DNA from: SVEL01 sp045123575
GTDB lineage: Bacteria > Bacillota > Clostridia > Lachnospirales > Lachnospiraceae
NCBI GenBank assembly: GCA_045123575.1
Contig: JBGVKG010000043.1
Coordinates: 1-31,434 of the forward strand
DNA: 31,434 nucleotides
Direction: 5' to 3'
Position 1 is the first letter of the stretch. The number at the start of each line of letters is the position of its first letter. Under the pieces are notes generated by a model. The model saw only the letters and a program-made list of their open reading frames with translations, was not told the DNA's origin and did no database searches. Both the position numbers and the translations under genes were made by a program. Of this stretch, positions 8,368-15,474 are shown one piece after another.

Positions 8368-8802
8368 ATGAATACAACATTTTTATTTGACAATATGATT
8401 ATTTTTCCTTTATGTGCGGTAGTGGTTATAGCTACATATCTTATACAGTTTTGTTCTTGTATAAGTCCTTGCCGCATCGAATTTGATGAGGATAGTCGTA
8501 GAGAAATGAGACTGATGAACCGATACAATGTCTTATCAGAAAATGCATATACAATATATATCAGTGCTATTCTATCGGGGATTGTAGCTGCTATATTTAT
8601 GTCTTCTGTAATATTGCTTATTGTAGTAATGATTATGCAACTAACATATTTAACTTTAGCATTAGCCATAATGATAGCTATGTATAACAGAAACAGACAG
8701 TATTGGGATAGTTATGAGAAAGGTGAGTTCGATTTTGATATGAGTAGGAAAATTCCCAGTAGAGAAGCATTGACAATATCTGGAACACCAATATATAATT
8801 AG
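8368..8802 (+). CDS. Small membrane protein, function unknown
   Basis: The product is 144 residues and follows a good site (AGGAGG, 5 nt before ATG). Hydrophobic segments lie near residues 10-32 and 62-105, the second long enough for two passes. A Cys-rich stretch (FCSCISPC) follows the first. A charged segment (FDEDSRREMRLMNRYNVLSE) joins the two membrane regions, and the C-terminus is polar. No family was recognised. It is 29 nt upstream of another membrane-anchored protein and is probably co-transcribed with it, ending at the 9511-9554 terminator. Confidence 0.65.
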   Translation: MNTTFLFDNMIIFPLCAVVVIATYLIQFCSCISPCRIEFDEDSRREMRLMNRYNVLSENAYTIYISAILSGIVAAIFMSSVILLIVVMIMQLTYLTLALAIMIAMYNRNRQYWDSYEKGEFDFDMSRKIPSREALTISGTPIYN

Positions 8803-8831
8803 CACATCAATAAAAAAAGGGGAAAGATGAT

Positions 8832-9485
8832 ATGCTATTTATTGGATTTATGATGTTTGGCTTGTTTGAGTTGTTATTTACAGTATTATTTTTTACATTC
8901 TTTATAACTGCTATAGTAAAGATGGTTAAGAGAGTGGGTAGTAGTCAAAGTAATACTACAACATATACGAGTAATAATATGACAGTAAATCATCAACCTG
9001 GTTCTAAGTACAATACTATAAACTCTCATTATTCACAAGAAACTTTAAATGGAACGAGACAGACAACTACCTCTAAGGATACATATGGTATGCCAATACA
9101 ACCTGCATACAATGGAACGTTTAGAACAGATTATGAAGAAAGCAATGCTCATAACCATGCCTATGAACATAAGGTAGAACCCATAGGTGAAGCTAGCGTG
9201 CATGAGATTTTCGATGAGAGAAAGCAGGCGTATAGAGAACGTAAGGCAGAGATGAAAGCTGATTTACCAAAGAGTTCGTATTCTGTAGTTGAAGAAAAGA
9301 TAAAGAAAAGCAGTGGTGGCAAGTATCAAAATATTCAGGGAGTCTTTGCTAAGAATGGAGATAATGGTTCGCCTGTATACGATAATGAAGAGAATATTTC
9401 GTGTACATATTGTGGGGCGAAAAATATCTTGCCTATAAATAGAAGTGTAGCGTATAAGTGCTATTTCTGCAGACAGGAACTGTAA
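8832..9485 (+). CDS. Membrane-anchored protein with C-terminal zinc ribbon
   Basis: The product is 217 residues. Residues about 1-32 form one hydrophobic anchor. Residues 36-110 are low-complexity, rich in Ser, Thr, Asn and Gln. A charged helical part (about 120-165) follows. The end carries CTYCGAKN and CYFC, a CxxC-x(n)-CxxC zinc ribbon. The site GGGGAAAG lies upstream of the ATG. The domain order resembles the 10260 gene (anchor, Q/Y-rich linker, zinc ribbon), although the linkers are unrelated. The ribbon is probably cytoplasmic. The role is unknown; a membrane-tethered adaptor is one possibility. Confidence 0.7.
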   Translation: MLFIGFMMFGLFELLFTVLFFTFFITAIVKMVKRVGSSQSNTTTYTSNNMTVNHQPGSKYNTINSHYSQETLNGTRQTTTSKDTYGMPIQPAYNGTFRTDYEESNAHNHAYEHKVEPIGEASVHEIFDERKQAYRERKAEMKADLPKSSYSVVEEKIKKSSGGKYQNIQGVFAKNGDNGSPVYDNEENISCTYCGAKNILPINRSVAYKCYFCRQEL

Positions 9486-9510
9486 TAGTAGTTTGTACAC
9501 TGGTTAAATA

Positions 9511-9554
9511 AAGATAAGACATTAATTATGCTCGCATAATTAATGTCTTATCTT
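9511..9554. terminator. Strong bidirectional terminator
   Basis: A perfect 20-bp stem (9511-9530 with 9535-9554) and a 4-nt CTCG loop, followed by T's on the plus strand and preceded by A's. It separates the convergent genes 8832-9485 (+) and 9566-10105 (-). Confidence 0.92.
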
Positions 9555-9565
9555 TTTTACGTTAT

Positions 9566-10105
9566 TTACACTATGTCTTTAATCTTTATCTCACAGAACT
9601 TGTCCAACACGTAGTTGAGGTCTCCTGTACTATATAGCTTATTCTCAATAAAGAAGCGTACGATAAGGTCGCTTTTAATAGAGTTAGAAATACAGTGCTC
9701 AGCGGATTTTAATAAAGCTTTTGTCTCTTCAAGATTAAGCTTAAAAGCAAATGCCATAAGAATGGCTTCACCCTTGCTAGGGTGATAATTTTTATCACTC
9801 TTAAGATTATCAAAGAAGTTCTTTTCTAACTGATATTTTTCGCAAAGATGAGTAGCATCTTTTGATTTATCCTTCATATATGCTAAAACTATTTCGCTAA
9901 AAGTTTCAGGATTGTCATGAGAAGCATACCATTCTGTGCAAGCATCCCTATCTGGATCGGTTTTTAAAGATAATGTGTTGTACTTGTGCTTGGCATCAGT
10001 AGGGCTCTCACGTACATAATGAACTTGAATAAATATATCAGCCTGAGCTGCTAATTGTTCTCTCTTTTTTCTAGTTCTACGCTTTTTAAAATTAAACAAT
10101 TCCAT
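9566..10105 (-). CDS. HTH-like helical domain protein (type fused to macro domains)
   Basis: The product is 179 residues. A basic N-terminus (FKKRRTRKKRE) precedes a disordered stretch. From about residue 68 the pattern is TFSEIVLAYMKDK, then EKNFFDNLKSDKNYHPSKGEAILMAFAFKLNLEETKALLKSA, then LIVRFFIENKLY. This matches a Cro/XRE-like helical domain that I recall as the C-terminal part of many macro-domain and phage-associated proteins of Firmicutes. No catalytic part is present here, so it may be a stand-alone regulator or adaptor. GAGG precedes the ATG on the minus strand. It is a single-gene unit sharing the 9511-9554 terminator. Confidence 0.65.
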   Translation of the reverse strand: MELFNFKKRRTRKKREQLAAQADIFIQVHYVRESPTDAKHKYNTLSLKTDPDRDACTEWYASHDNPETFSEIVLAYMKDKSKDATHLCEKYQLEKNFFDNLKSDKNYHPSKGEAILMAFAFKLNLEETKALLKSAEHCISNSIKSDLIVRFFIENKLYSTGDLNYVLDKFCEIKIKDIV

Positions 10106-10174
10106 ATATTTAAACCTCGCTTATAATATCATCAATATGACAAATATATTATCACAAAATGGAGAAAAAGTATA

Positions 10175-10203
10175 TTGTTAATTTTATATTTATAATGTAT
10201 TAT
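10175..10203 (+). promoter_or_regulatory. Promoter of the zinc-ribbon/eutH unit
   Basis: TTGTTA (10175-10180), a 17-bp spacer and TATTAT (10198-10203). Confidence 0.5.
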
Positions 10204-10259
10204 TTCAATAAGGCTTTTTGTCGAAAAGTAGAGAATATATGAAAGAGGAGAAAAAATAT

Positions 10260-10775
10260 ATGAATCCATCGATTTTTATCTATTTATTTATAATGTTTAT
10301 GTTTGTATTGGTATTTGTAGGAATAGCTGCTATGTGTATATTTGCATGTGCTAGTATGGCTAAAAGTAAAGGTTTATCCAGTGGTTGGATGTGGTTTGGA
10401 TTGCTTGGACCTATAGGTATAATTGTACTGGCACTAAAGGAATCAGAGAGAAAAGAACCTACATTTACATACGGTCAAAGTGGCAATTTCTATCAGGGTG
10501 GCTATGTACAGAATCCACAGAATGTTCAACAGAGTGGTGCGCAGTATGCACAGCCATATACACAGCCGTATACACAGCCATTTGCACAGCAGAATGGTAT
10601 GGAATATACACAGCCATATGCACAGCAGAATAGTACTGAATATGCACAGTCTTATCCACAGAATAGTTCTGGTATACAGCAGCAGGCTACTACAGGTACA
10701 ACATGTAGCTTTTGTGGAATGCAGGTGTCAAGTGGAGTTAAGGAATGTCCTGTGTGTGCAAGTAAGGTGAATTAG
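10260..10775 (+). CDS. Membrane-anchored protein with Gln/Tyr/Pro repeats and zinc ribbon
   Basis: The ATG at 10260 follows AGAGGAG with good spacing and is preferred over an upstream TTG at 10218, giving 171 residues. Residues about 6-33 and 42-58 are hydrophobic, with a Gly/Trp turn (SSGWMWFGLLGPIG) like that of small PLDc_N/SHOCT-type membrane proteins. A Gln/Tyr/Pro/Thr-rich linker (about 75-145) is built from a 12-bp DNA repeat. The C-terminus has CSFCGMQV and CPVCASKVN, a rubredoxin-like zinc ribbon. It overlaps nothing but ends 1 nt before the eutH ATG, so the two are probably translated together. The function is unknown. Linker length may vary between strains by repeat slippage. Confidence 0.7.
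   Translation: MNPSIFIYLFIMFMFVLVFVGIAAMCIFACASMAKSKGLSSGWMWFGLLGPIGIIVLALKESERKEPTFTYGQSGNFYQGGYVQNPQNVQQSGAQYAQPYTQPYTQPFAQQNGMEYTQPYAQQNSTEYAQSYPQNSSGIQQQATTGTTCSFCGMQVSSGVKECPVCASKVN
10548..10655 (+). repeat. 12-bp tandem repeat inside the zinc-ribbon protein gene
   Basis: Nine 12-bp units with the consensus ACACAGCCATAT or GCACAGCAGAAT encode repeated (Y/A)QPY or AQQN. A higher-order 36-bp duplication is visible (10581-10616 and 10617-10652). Being a multiple of 3, gain or loss of units keeps the frame. Confidence 0.85.
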
Positions 10776-10776
10776 T

Positions 10777-11853
10777 ATGAGCTTTAATGATGTGATAATG
10801 TTTATATTGGCATCTGGCATAATACTAGGTGCAATAGATAAGATAATAGGTAATAAATTTGGTTTAGGAAAGGCATTTGAGGATGGCTTTAAGTGTATAG
10901 GTTCAATAGGATTTTCTGTTATAGGTATCATATGTATAGCACCAGTTATAGCAGATGTATTATCACCGATAGTTGCACAATTTTATAAGCAGTACGGTAT
11001 AGACCCGGCTATGTTTGGAACGATTCTTGCCAATGATTTGGGTGGATATTCATTAGCAACTAGTCTGGCAGAGGATAAAGCTATAGGTTTACTGGCAGGA
11101 ACAACTATATCCTCTATGATAGGTTGTACGATTGTATTTGCTATACCTGTAGGAATAAATATGATACAGGAGAAGGATTATAAGTTTTTCTTTAAGGGTG
11201 TGATGCTTGGTATTATAGCGATGCCTATAGGAAGCTTTATAGCTGGTGTATTTTATGGTATAGATGCCATAAAGCTTATAGTGAATCTTATACCGCTTCT
11301 TATAATGGCTGTCATAATGATTATAGGCATAATGTTCTTCCAGACATTTCTTATTAAAGTATTTGAGGTGTTTGGCAAACTTATGAATGTAGTAGCTATA
11401 GTTGGTATATCAGCGGCAGCATTTAAATATCTTACAGGAATGACAATTATAAAGGGCATAGCACCTCTTAATGAAGGAGCAGAGGTACTTATAAATATAG
11501 GTATAGTGCTTATGGGAAGTTATCCTATCATACAGATATTTAAGTGGATATTGGCTAAGCCACTTAATGGCATATGCAAGAAGTTTGGTATGAATGCCGA
11601 AGGCGTTATGGGTATGGTAGTAGCCTTGGCCAATTCTGTTCCCGTGTTTGCTATGATAAAGGATATGAATCCTAAGGGAAAAGTTATAAACAGTGCTTGG
11701 CTCGTGTGTGCAGCAGCTAGTCTTGGCGCACATTTAGGTTATACATCAGCAGTAGCACCAGCCATGATACCTACATTGCTTATAGGTAAGCTGTCAGCAG
11801 GACTTATAGCTGTACTATTTGCGTCATTGACTAAGGCTGAGAAAATATCATAG
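10777..11853 (+). CDS. eutH: EutH-type ethanolamine transporter-like membrane protein
   Basis: The product is 358 residues with about ten hydrophobic segments and no signal peptide. The motifs LANDLGGYSLA and the preceding helix are those I associate with EutH, the inner-membrane facilitator of ethanolamine uptake; length also fits. AAGGTG lies 7 nt before the ATG, within the end of the upstream gene, and the start is 1 nt past that gene's stop. No other eut gene, ammonia lyase subunit or microcompartment shell gene is in the window, so a stand-alone role, possibly on another substrate, is likely. The unit ends at the terminator at 11878-11932. Confidence 0.85.
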   Translation: MSFNDVIMFILASGIILGAIDKIIGNKFGLGKAFEDGFKCIGSIGFSVIGIICIAPVIADVLSPIVAQFYKQYGIDPAMFGTILANDLGGYSLATSLAEDKAIGLLAGTTISSMIGCTIVFAIPVGINMIQEKDYKFFFKGVMLGIIAMPIGSFIAGVFYGIDAIKLIVNLIPLLIMAVIMIIGIMFFQTFLIKVFEVFGKLMNVVAIVGISAAAFKYLTGMTIIKGIAPLNEGAEVLINIGIVLMGSYPIIQIFKWILAKPLNGICKKFGMNAEGVMGMVVALANSVPVFAMIKDMNPKGKVINSAWLVCAAASLGAHLGYTSAVAPAMIPTLLIGKLSAGLIAVLFASLTKAEKIS

Positions 11854-11877
11854 TTATATAAAATAAAGTTTTATTAT

Positions 11878-11938
11878 ATATAGGAGATTGTATGTGTAGA
11901 TGAAGTCGTCAGGTATATACAATCTTCTATATTTTTTT
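11878..11938 (+). terminator. Terminator after eutH
   Basis: ATATAGGAGATTGTAT (11878-11893) pairs with ATACAATCTTCTATAT (11917-11932) with one G-U pair; a T7 run follows. Confidence 0.88.
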
Positions 11939-12035
11939 GCCTTTTACGTCTAAATTTGTGAAATTTACTATGGACTTATTTGAAGAAGTATGAGAGAATA
12001 TAACGAAAGTATCAATTTTCGAAAGGAGATTCACA

Positions 12036-12728
12036 ATGATTTATTCACATGAAGTTGAAAAGATGTGTCCAGTGGCACAGGGCGTTCATCATGGCGCAGC
12101 TCCAGTTCCTACAGAAGGAAGATGGGTAAAAAATAAAGAAGTAAAGGATATCTCAGGTTTAACACACGGTATCGGCTGGTGTGCTCCACAGCAGGGTGCA
12201 TGTAAGCTTACACTTAATGTTAAGGAAGGTATCATTCAGGAGGCATTAGTTGAGACAATCGGATGTTCAGGTATGACACATTCAGCAGCTATGGCTTCAG
12301 AGATATTACCAGGTTTAACAGTTATGGAAGCATTAAACACAGACTTAGTTTGTGATGCTATCAATACAGCTATGAGAGAGTTGTTCTTACAGATCGTTTA
12401 CGGTCGTACACAGTCTGCATTCTCAGAGGATGGACTTCCAGTAGGAGCAGGTCTTGAGGATTTAGGAAAGGGTCTTCGTTCACAGGTTGGTACAATGTAC
12501 GGTACACTTAAGAAGGGTCCTCGTTACCTTGAGATGGCTGAGGGTTATGTAACAGGTATCGCTCTTGATGCTGAAGATCATATCATCGGTTACCAGTTCG
12601 TAAGCCTTGGTAAGATGACAGACTTCATCAAGAAGGGTGACGATGCTAACACAGCTTGGGAAAAGGCTAAGGGTCAGTACGGTAGAGTTGCAGATGCAGT
12701 TAAGATCATCGACCCAAGAGAAGAGTAA
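12036..12728 (+). CDS. IscU/NifU-like iron-sulfur scaffold, partner of GGGtGRT protein
   Basis: The product is 230 residues and soluble. Cys 49 and Cys 56 (WCAPQQGACKL) and Cys 77 (IGCSGMTHSAAMASE), followed by LPGLTVMEAL, match the NifU N-terminal/IscU fold and its cysteine ligands. The C-terminal 100 residues (GPRYLEMAEGYVTGIALD onward) are an extension absent from standard IscU. AAAGGAGA precedes the ATG. It sits 18 nt before the GGGtGRT gene and shares its codon bias (GGT, ATC, AAC, CGT), typical of highly expressed genes. The pair is annotated across anaerobic Clostridia as of unknown function. Cluster assembly or a metal-dependent reaction is inference. Confidence 0.85.
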   Translation: MIYSHEVEKMCPVAQGVHHGAAPVPTEGRWVKNKEVKDISGLTHGIGWCAPQQGACKLTLNVKEGIIQEALVETIGCSGMTHSAAMASEILPGLTVMEALNTDLVCDAINTAMRELFLQIVYGRTQSAFSEDGLPVGAGLEDLGKGLRSQVGTMYGTLKKGPRYLEMAEGYVTGIALDAEDHIIGYQFVSLGKMTDFIKKGDDANTAWEKAKGQYGRVADAVKIIDPREE

Positions 12729-12746
12729 TAGAAGGAGGACGCTAAA

Positions 12747-13757
12747 ATGGCATTATTTGAATCATATGAAAGAAGAATTGATAAGATCAATTCTGTTTTA
12801 AATAGCTATGGTATCGCTTCTATTGAGGAAGCAGAGAAGATTACAAAGGATGCAGGTCTCGATGTATACAATCAGATCAAGGGCATCCAGCCAATCTGTT
12901 TTGAGAACGCTTGTTGGGCATACATCGTAGGTGCAGCAATCGCTATCAAGAAGGGTTGCAAGAAGGCAGCAGATGCAGCAGCAGCTATCGGTGAGGGACT
13001 TCAGGCATTCTGTATCCCAGGTTCAGTTGCAGATACACGTAAGGTTGGTCTTGGACATGGTAACCTCGGTAAGATGTTACTTGAGGAAGAGACAGAGTGT
13101 TTCGCATTCTTAGCTGGTCACGAGTCAGTCGCAGCAGCAGAGGGTGCTATCGGTATCGCTGAGAAGGCTAACAAGGTTCGTCAGAAGCCTTTAAGAGTTA
13201 TCTTAAATGGTCTTGGTAAGGACGCAGCTCAGATTATCTCTCGTATCAACGGATTCACATTCGTAGAGACAGAGTACGATCCATACACAAACACAGTTAA
13301 GGAAGTATACAGAAAGTCTTACTCTGAGGGTCTTAGAGCTAAGGTTAACTGCTACGGTGCAAACGATGTTTGCGAAGGTGTTGCTATCATGCATAAGGAA
13401 GGCGTTGATGTATCTATCACAGGTAACTCAACAAACCCAACAAGATTCCAGCATCCAGTTGCAGGTACTTACAAGAAGGAATGTATCGAGCAGGGCAAGA
13501 AGTACTTCTCAGTAGCATCAGGTGGTGGTACAGGTAGAACACTTCACCCAGATAACATGGCTGCAGGTCCAGCTTCATACGGTATGACAGATACAATGGG
13601 ACGTATGCACTCAGATGCACAGTTCGCAGGTTCTTCATCAGTTCCAGCTCACGTAGAAATGATGGGTCTTATCGGTGCAGGTAACAACCCAATGGTTGGT
13701 ATGACTGTAGCAGTTGCAGTTTCTATCCAGGAAGCAGCAGAGCAGGGTAAGTTTTAA
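12747..13757 (+). CDS. GGGtGRT family protein
   Basis: The product is 336 residues and soluble, named for the motif GGGTGRT seen at residues 259-265 in SGGGTGRTLHP. Other notable stretches are FENACWAYIVGAAIA near the start, GHGNLGKMLLEEETECFAFLAGHES, GNSTNPTRFQHPVAGTYK, and a Met/His-rich end (MGRMHSDAQFAGSSSVPAHVEMMGLIGAGNNP shortened here to its key residues). AGGAGG precedes the ATG. The family (Pfam GGGtGRT protein) has no assigned activity to my knowledge. The glycine-rich loop suggests nucleotide or cofactor binding. Strong codon bias and a private terminator suggest an abundant product made together with the IscU-like protein. Confidence 0.9.
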   Translation: MALFESYERRIDKINSVLNSYGIASIEEAEKITKDAGLDVYNQIKGIQPICFENACWAYIVGAAIAIKKGCKKAADAAAAIGEGLQAFCIPGSVADTRKVGLGHGNLGKMLLEEETECFAFLAGHESVAAAEGAIGIAEKANKVRQKPLRVILNGLGKDAAQIISRINGFTFVETEYDPYTNTVKEVYRKSYSEGLRAKVNCYGANDVCEGVAIMHKEGVDVSITGNSTNPTRFQHPVAGTYKKECIEQGKKYFSVASGGGTGRTLHPDNMAAGPASYGMTDTMGRMHSDAQFAGSSSVPAHVEMMGLIGAGNNPMVGMTVAVAVSIQEAAEQGKF

Positions 13758-13774
13758 TTAAATTTTAAAAGATC

Positions 13775-13810
13775 AAAGGCTTTTCAAGGTTACTTGAGAA
13801 GCCTTTTCTA
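13775..13810 (+). terminator. Terminator after the GGGtGRT gene
   Basis: AAAGGCTTTTCAAG (13775-13788) pairs with CTTGAGAAGCCTTT (13793-13806) around a GTTA loop, then T's. Confidence 0.85.
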
Positions 13811-13872
13811 ATGAAAGCATCGTTATTGGGAAACTATGTTTTAAGATAATCGGGAAGTCTAGGAGGATATAT

Positions 13873-14781
13873 ATGAAAAAAGTTCTAGTAACGGGTGGTA
13901 CAATATTTGTAAGTAAATATGTAGCTAAGTATTATGTAGAAAAGGGATATGACGTCTACGTACTAAATCGAAATAGTAGAGAGCAAGTAGAGGGCGTGAC
14001 ACTGATTGAGTCTGACAGACATATGATTGGAGATAAGTTGCGAGGATATCATTTTGACGTAATATTTGATATCACAGCATATACAGAGGAAGATGTGAAT
14101 GGTTTGTTAGATGCTCTTGATAGCTTTGATGAGTACATAATAATTAGTTCCAGTGCTGTTTATCCAGAGTATGAGCAACAACCATTTAAAGAGAATACCA
14201 AGTTAGGTGAAAATAAATATTGGGGTCTGTATGGTATTAATAAAATAAAGGCTGAGAAAGCATTGTTTGAAAGAGTACCTGATGCATATATTCTTCGTCC
14301 ACCATATTTATATGGTCCTATGAATAATGTGTATAGAGAGGCGTTTGTGTTTGACTGTGCTATGGCGGATAGAAAGTTTTATCTTCCGAAGGATGGGAAG
14401 ATGAAAATGCAGTTTTTACACATAGAAGATTTATGTAAGTTTATGGATATATTAGTGGAAAAGAAACCAGAGGTACATATATTTAATGTGGGAAATAGGG
14501 ATAGTATATCAGTTCGTGACTGGGTTAAATTATGTTATAGTGTGTTGGGAAAAAAGGCAGAATTTGAACAGGTTATGGAAGATATAGAGCAAAGAAGTTA
14601 TTTTAGCTTCAATGATTATGAGTATTATCTTGATGTATCAGAGCAGGAGGAACTAATGCCGGAAACTAAGTCCATAGAAGACGGTATAAGAGAGGCTTAT
14701 ATGTGGTACAAGGATAATAGTGGTGAAGTAAATAGAAAGGGATATATGGAATTTATTGATAGTAAATGGAGGAATAAGTAA
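13873..14781 (+). CDS. NAD-dependent epimerase/dehydratase family protein
   Basis: The product is 302 residues of the extended short-chain dehydrogenase type. The N-terminal Rossmann motif is VLVTGGTIFVSKYV, where the usual GxxGxxG is altered to GGTIFVS, a variant seen in divergent members. SSSAVYP is the Ser region, and YGINKIKAEKAL holds the Tyr and Lys of the YxxxK catalytic pair. LRPPYLYGP and FLHIEDLCKFM follow the sugar-nucleotide-epimerase pattern, and the C-terminal half is the variable substrate domain. AGGAGG is 8 nt upstream of the ATG. It is coupled to the NUDIX gene (1 nt gap). The substrate is not known, and the altered loop leaves cofactor preference uncertain. Confidence 0.85.
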   Translation: MKKVLVTGGTIFVSKYVAKYYVEKGYDVYVLNRNSREQVEGVTLIESDRHMIGDKLRGYHFDVIFDITAYTEEDVNGLLDALDSFDEYIIISSSAVYPEYEQQPFKENTKLGENKYWGLYGINKIKAEKALFERVPDAYILRPPYLYGPMNNVYREAFVFDCAMADRKFYLPKDGKMKMQFLHIEDLCKFMDILVEKKPEVHIFNVGNRDSISVRDWVKLCYSVLGKKAEFEQVMEDIEQRSYFSFNDYEYYLDVSEQEELMPETKSIEDGIREAYMWYKDNSGEVNRKGYMEFIDSKWRNK

Positions 14782-14782
14782 A

Positions 14783-15262
14783 ATGGGCAGTGATTTATGT
14801 GTAAAAATCGATGATGGCATCTTAAATATTCGTGTAGGTGCAATCATTATGAAGGATGATAGATTTCTTATGGTAGAGAATGATATGTTTGACCATATGT
14901 ATTCTGTAGGTGGTAGAATAAAGTTCGGCGAGACTGCCGAGGAAGCTGTGGTGCGTGAGGTTTTTGAAGAAACGGGTGTAAAGATGGAGATAGACAGGCT
15001 TGCTTTTATACATGAGAATTTCTTTCCAGGGGATTCGGTGGTTAAAAGAGGAAATATAGTTCATGAGATATCCTTCTTTTTCTATATGAAAGTACCTGCG
15101 GATTTTGAACCTGTGTGTGAAAGCTTTACAGAGGATGGGTTAAAGGAGCGTTTGGTATGGATAAAGGCTGATCATCCAAAGAAATATTATCCAGAGTTCT
15201 TTAAGACGGAGTTGGCTAATCCATCCAAAGAAGTTAAGCATTATGTGACTAGTGATTTGTAA
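14783..15262 (+). CDS. NUDIX hydrolase
   Basis: The product is 159 residues. The start at 14783 follows GGAGG by 11 nt and the preceding stop by 1 nt; the ATG at 14756 lies inside the upstream gene. A complete Nudix box is present: G-x5-E-x7-REV-x-EE-x-GV, in GRIKFGETAEEAVVREVFEE. Nudix enzymes hydrolyse nucleoside diphosphates linked to another moiety, using Mg2+ bound by the REVFEE glutamates. The substrate is unknown. It is probably co-transcribed with the epimerase-like gene. Confidence 0.92.
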   Translation: MGSDLCVKIDDGILNIRVGAIIMKDDRFLMVENDMFDHMYSVGGRIKFGETAEEAVVREVFEETGVKMEIDRLAFIHENFFPGDSVVKRGNIVHEISFFFYMKVPADFEPVCESFTEDGLKERLVWIKADHPKKYYPEFFKTELANPSKEVKHYVTSDL

Positions 15263-15283
15263 ACATTTAGGGGGGAGAATTAC

Positions 15284-15358
15284 AAGGATAGGTATAGGAT
15301 ATTGGTAGTAATATTATTTATAGATTTGGTGCTGATTTATTCAATATTTCATTTGTAG
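15284..15358 (+). other. Candidate small transmembrane ORF, possibly decayed
   Basis: After a GGGGGGAG site, a frame reads KDRYRILVVILFIDLVLIYS and ends IFHL-stop, 24 residues with one clear hydrophobic span. The first codon is AAG where an ATG would be expected at a normal spacing; TTG at 15302 is the only start-like codon. It may be a lost small ORF or chance. Confidence 0.2.
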
Positions 15359-15395
15359 GCTAAATATTATTTTTTATAAATATTTCAATATTATC

Positions 15396-15424
15396 TTGGG
15401 TTTATTCAAAAAATGTAGTATAAT
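15396..15424 (+). promoter_or_regulatory. Promoter of the first chemoreceptor gene
   Basis: TTGGGT (15396-15401), a 17-bp spacer and TATAAT (15419-15424). Confidence 0.55.
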
Positions 15425-15474
15425 ATTCAAAAATTGTGTGAATAAAAAATACGAAAGAGAGGATGTTAGATAAT

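Noticed and set aside
10548..10655. Repeat array as a CRISPR
   Set aside because: Units are 12 bp, contiguous and in frame with a protein; there are no spacers.
11854..12035. Riboswitch upstream of the IscU-like gene
   Set aside because: After the eutH terminator only about 95 nt remain and I see no conserved riboswitch core.
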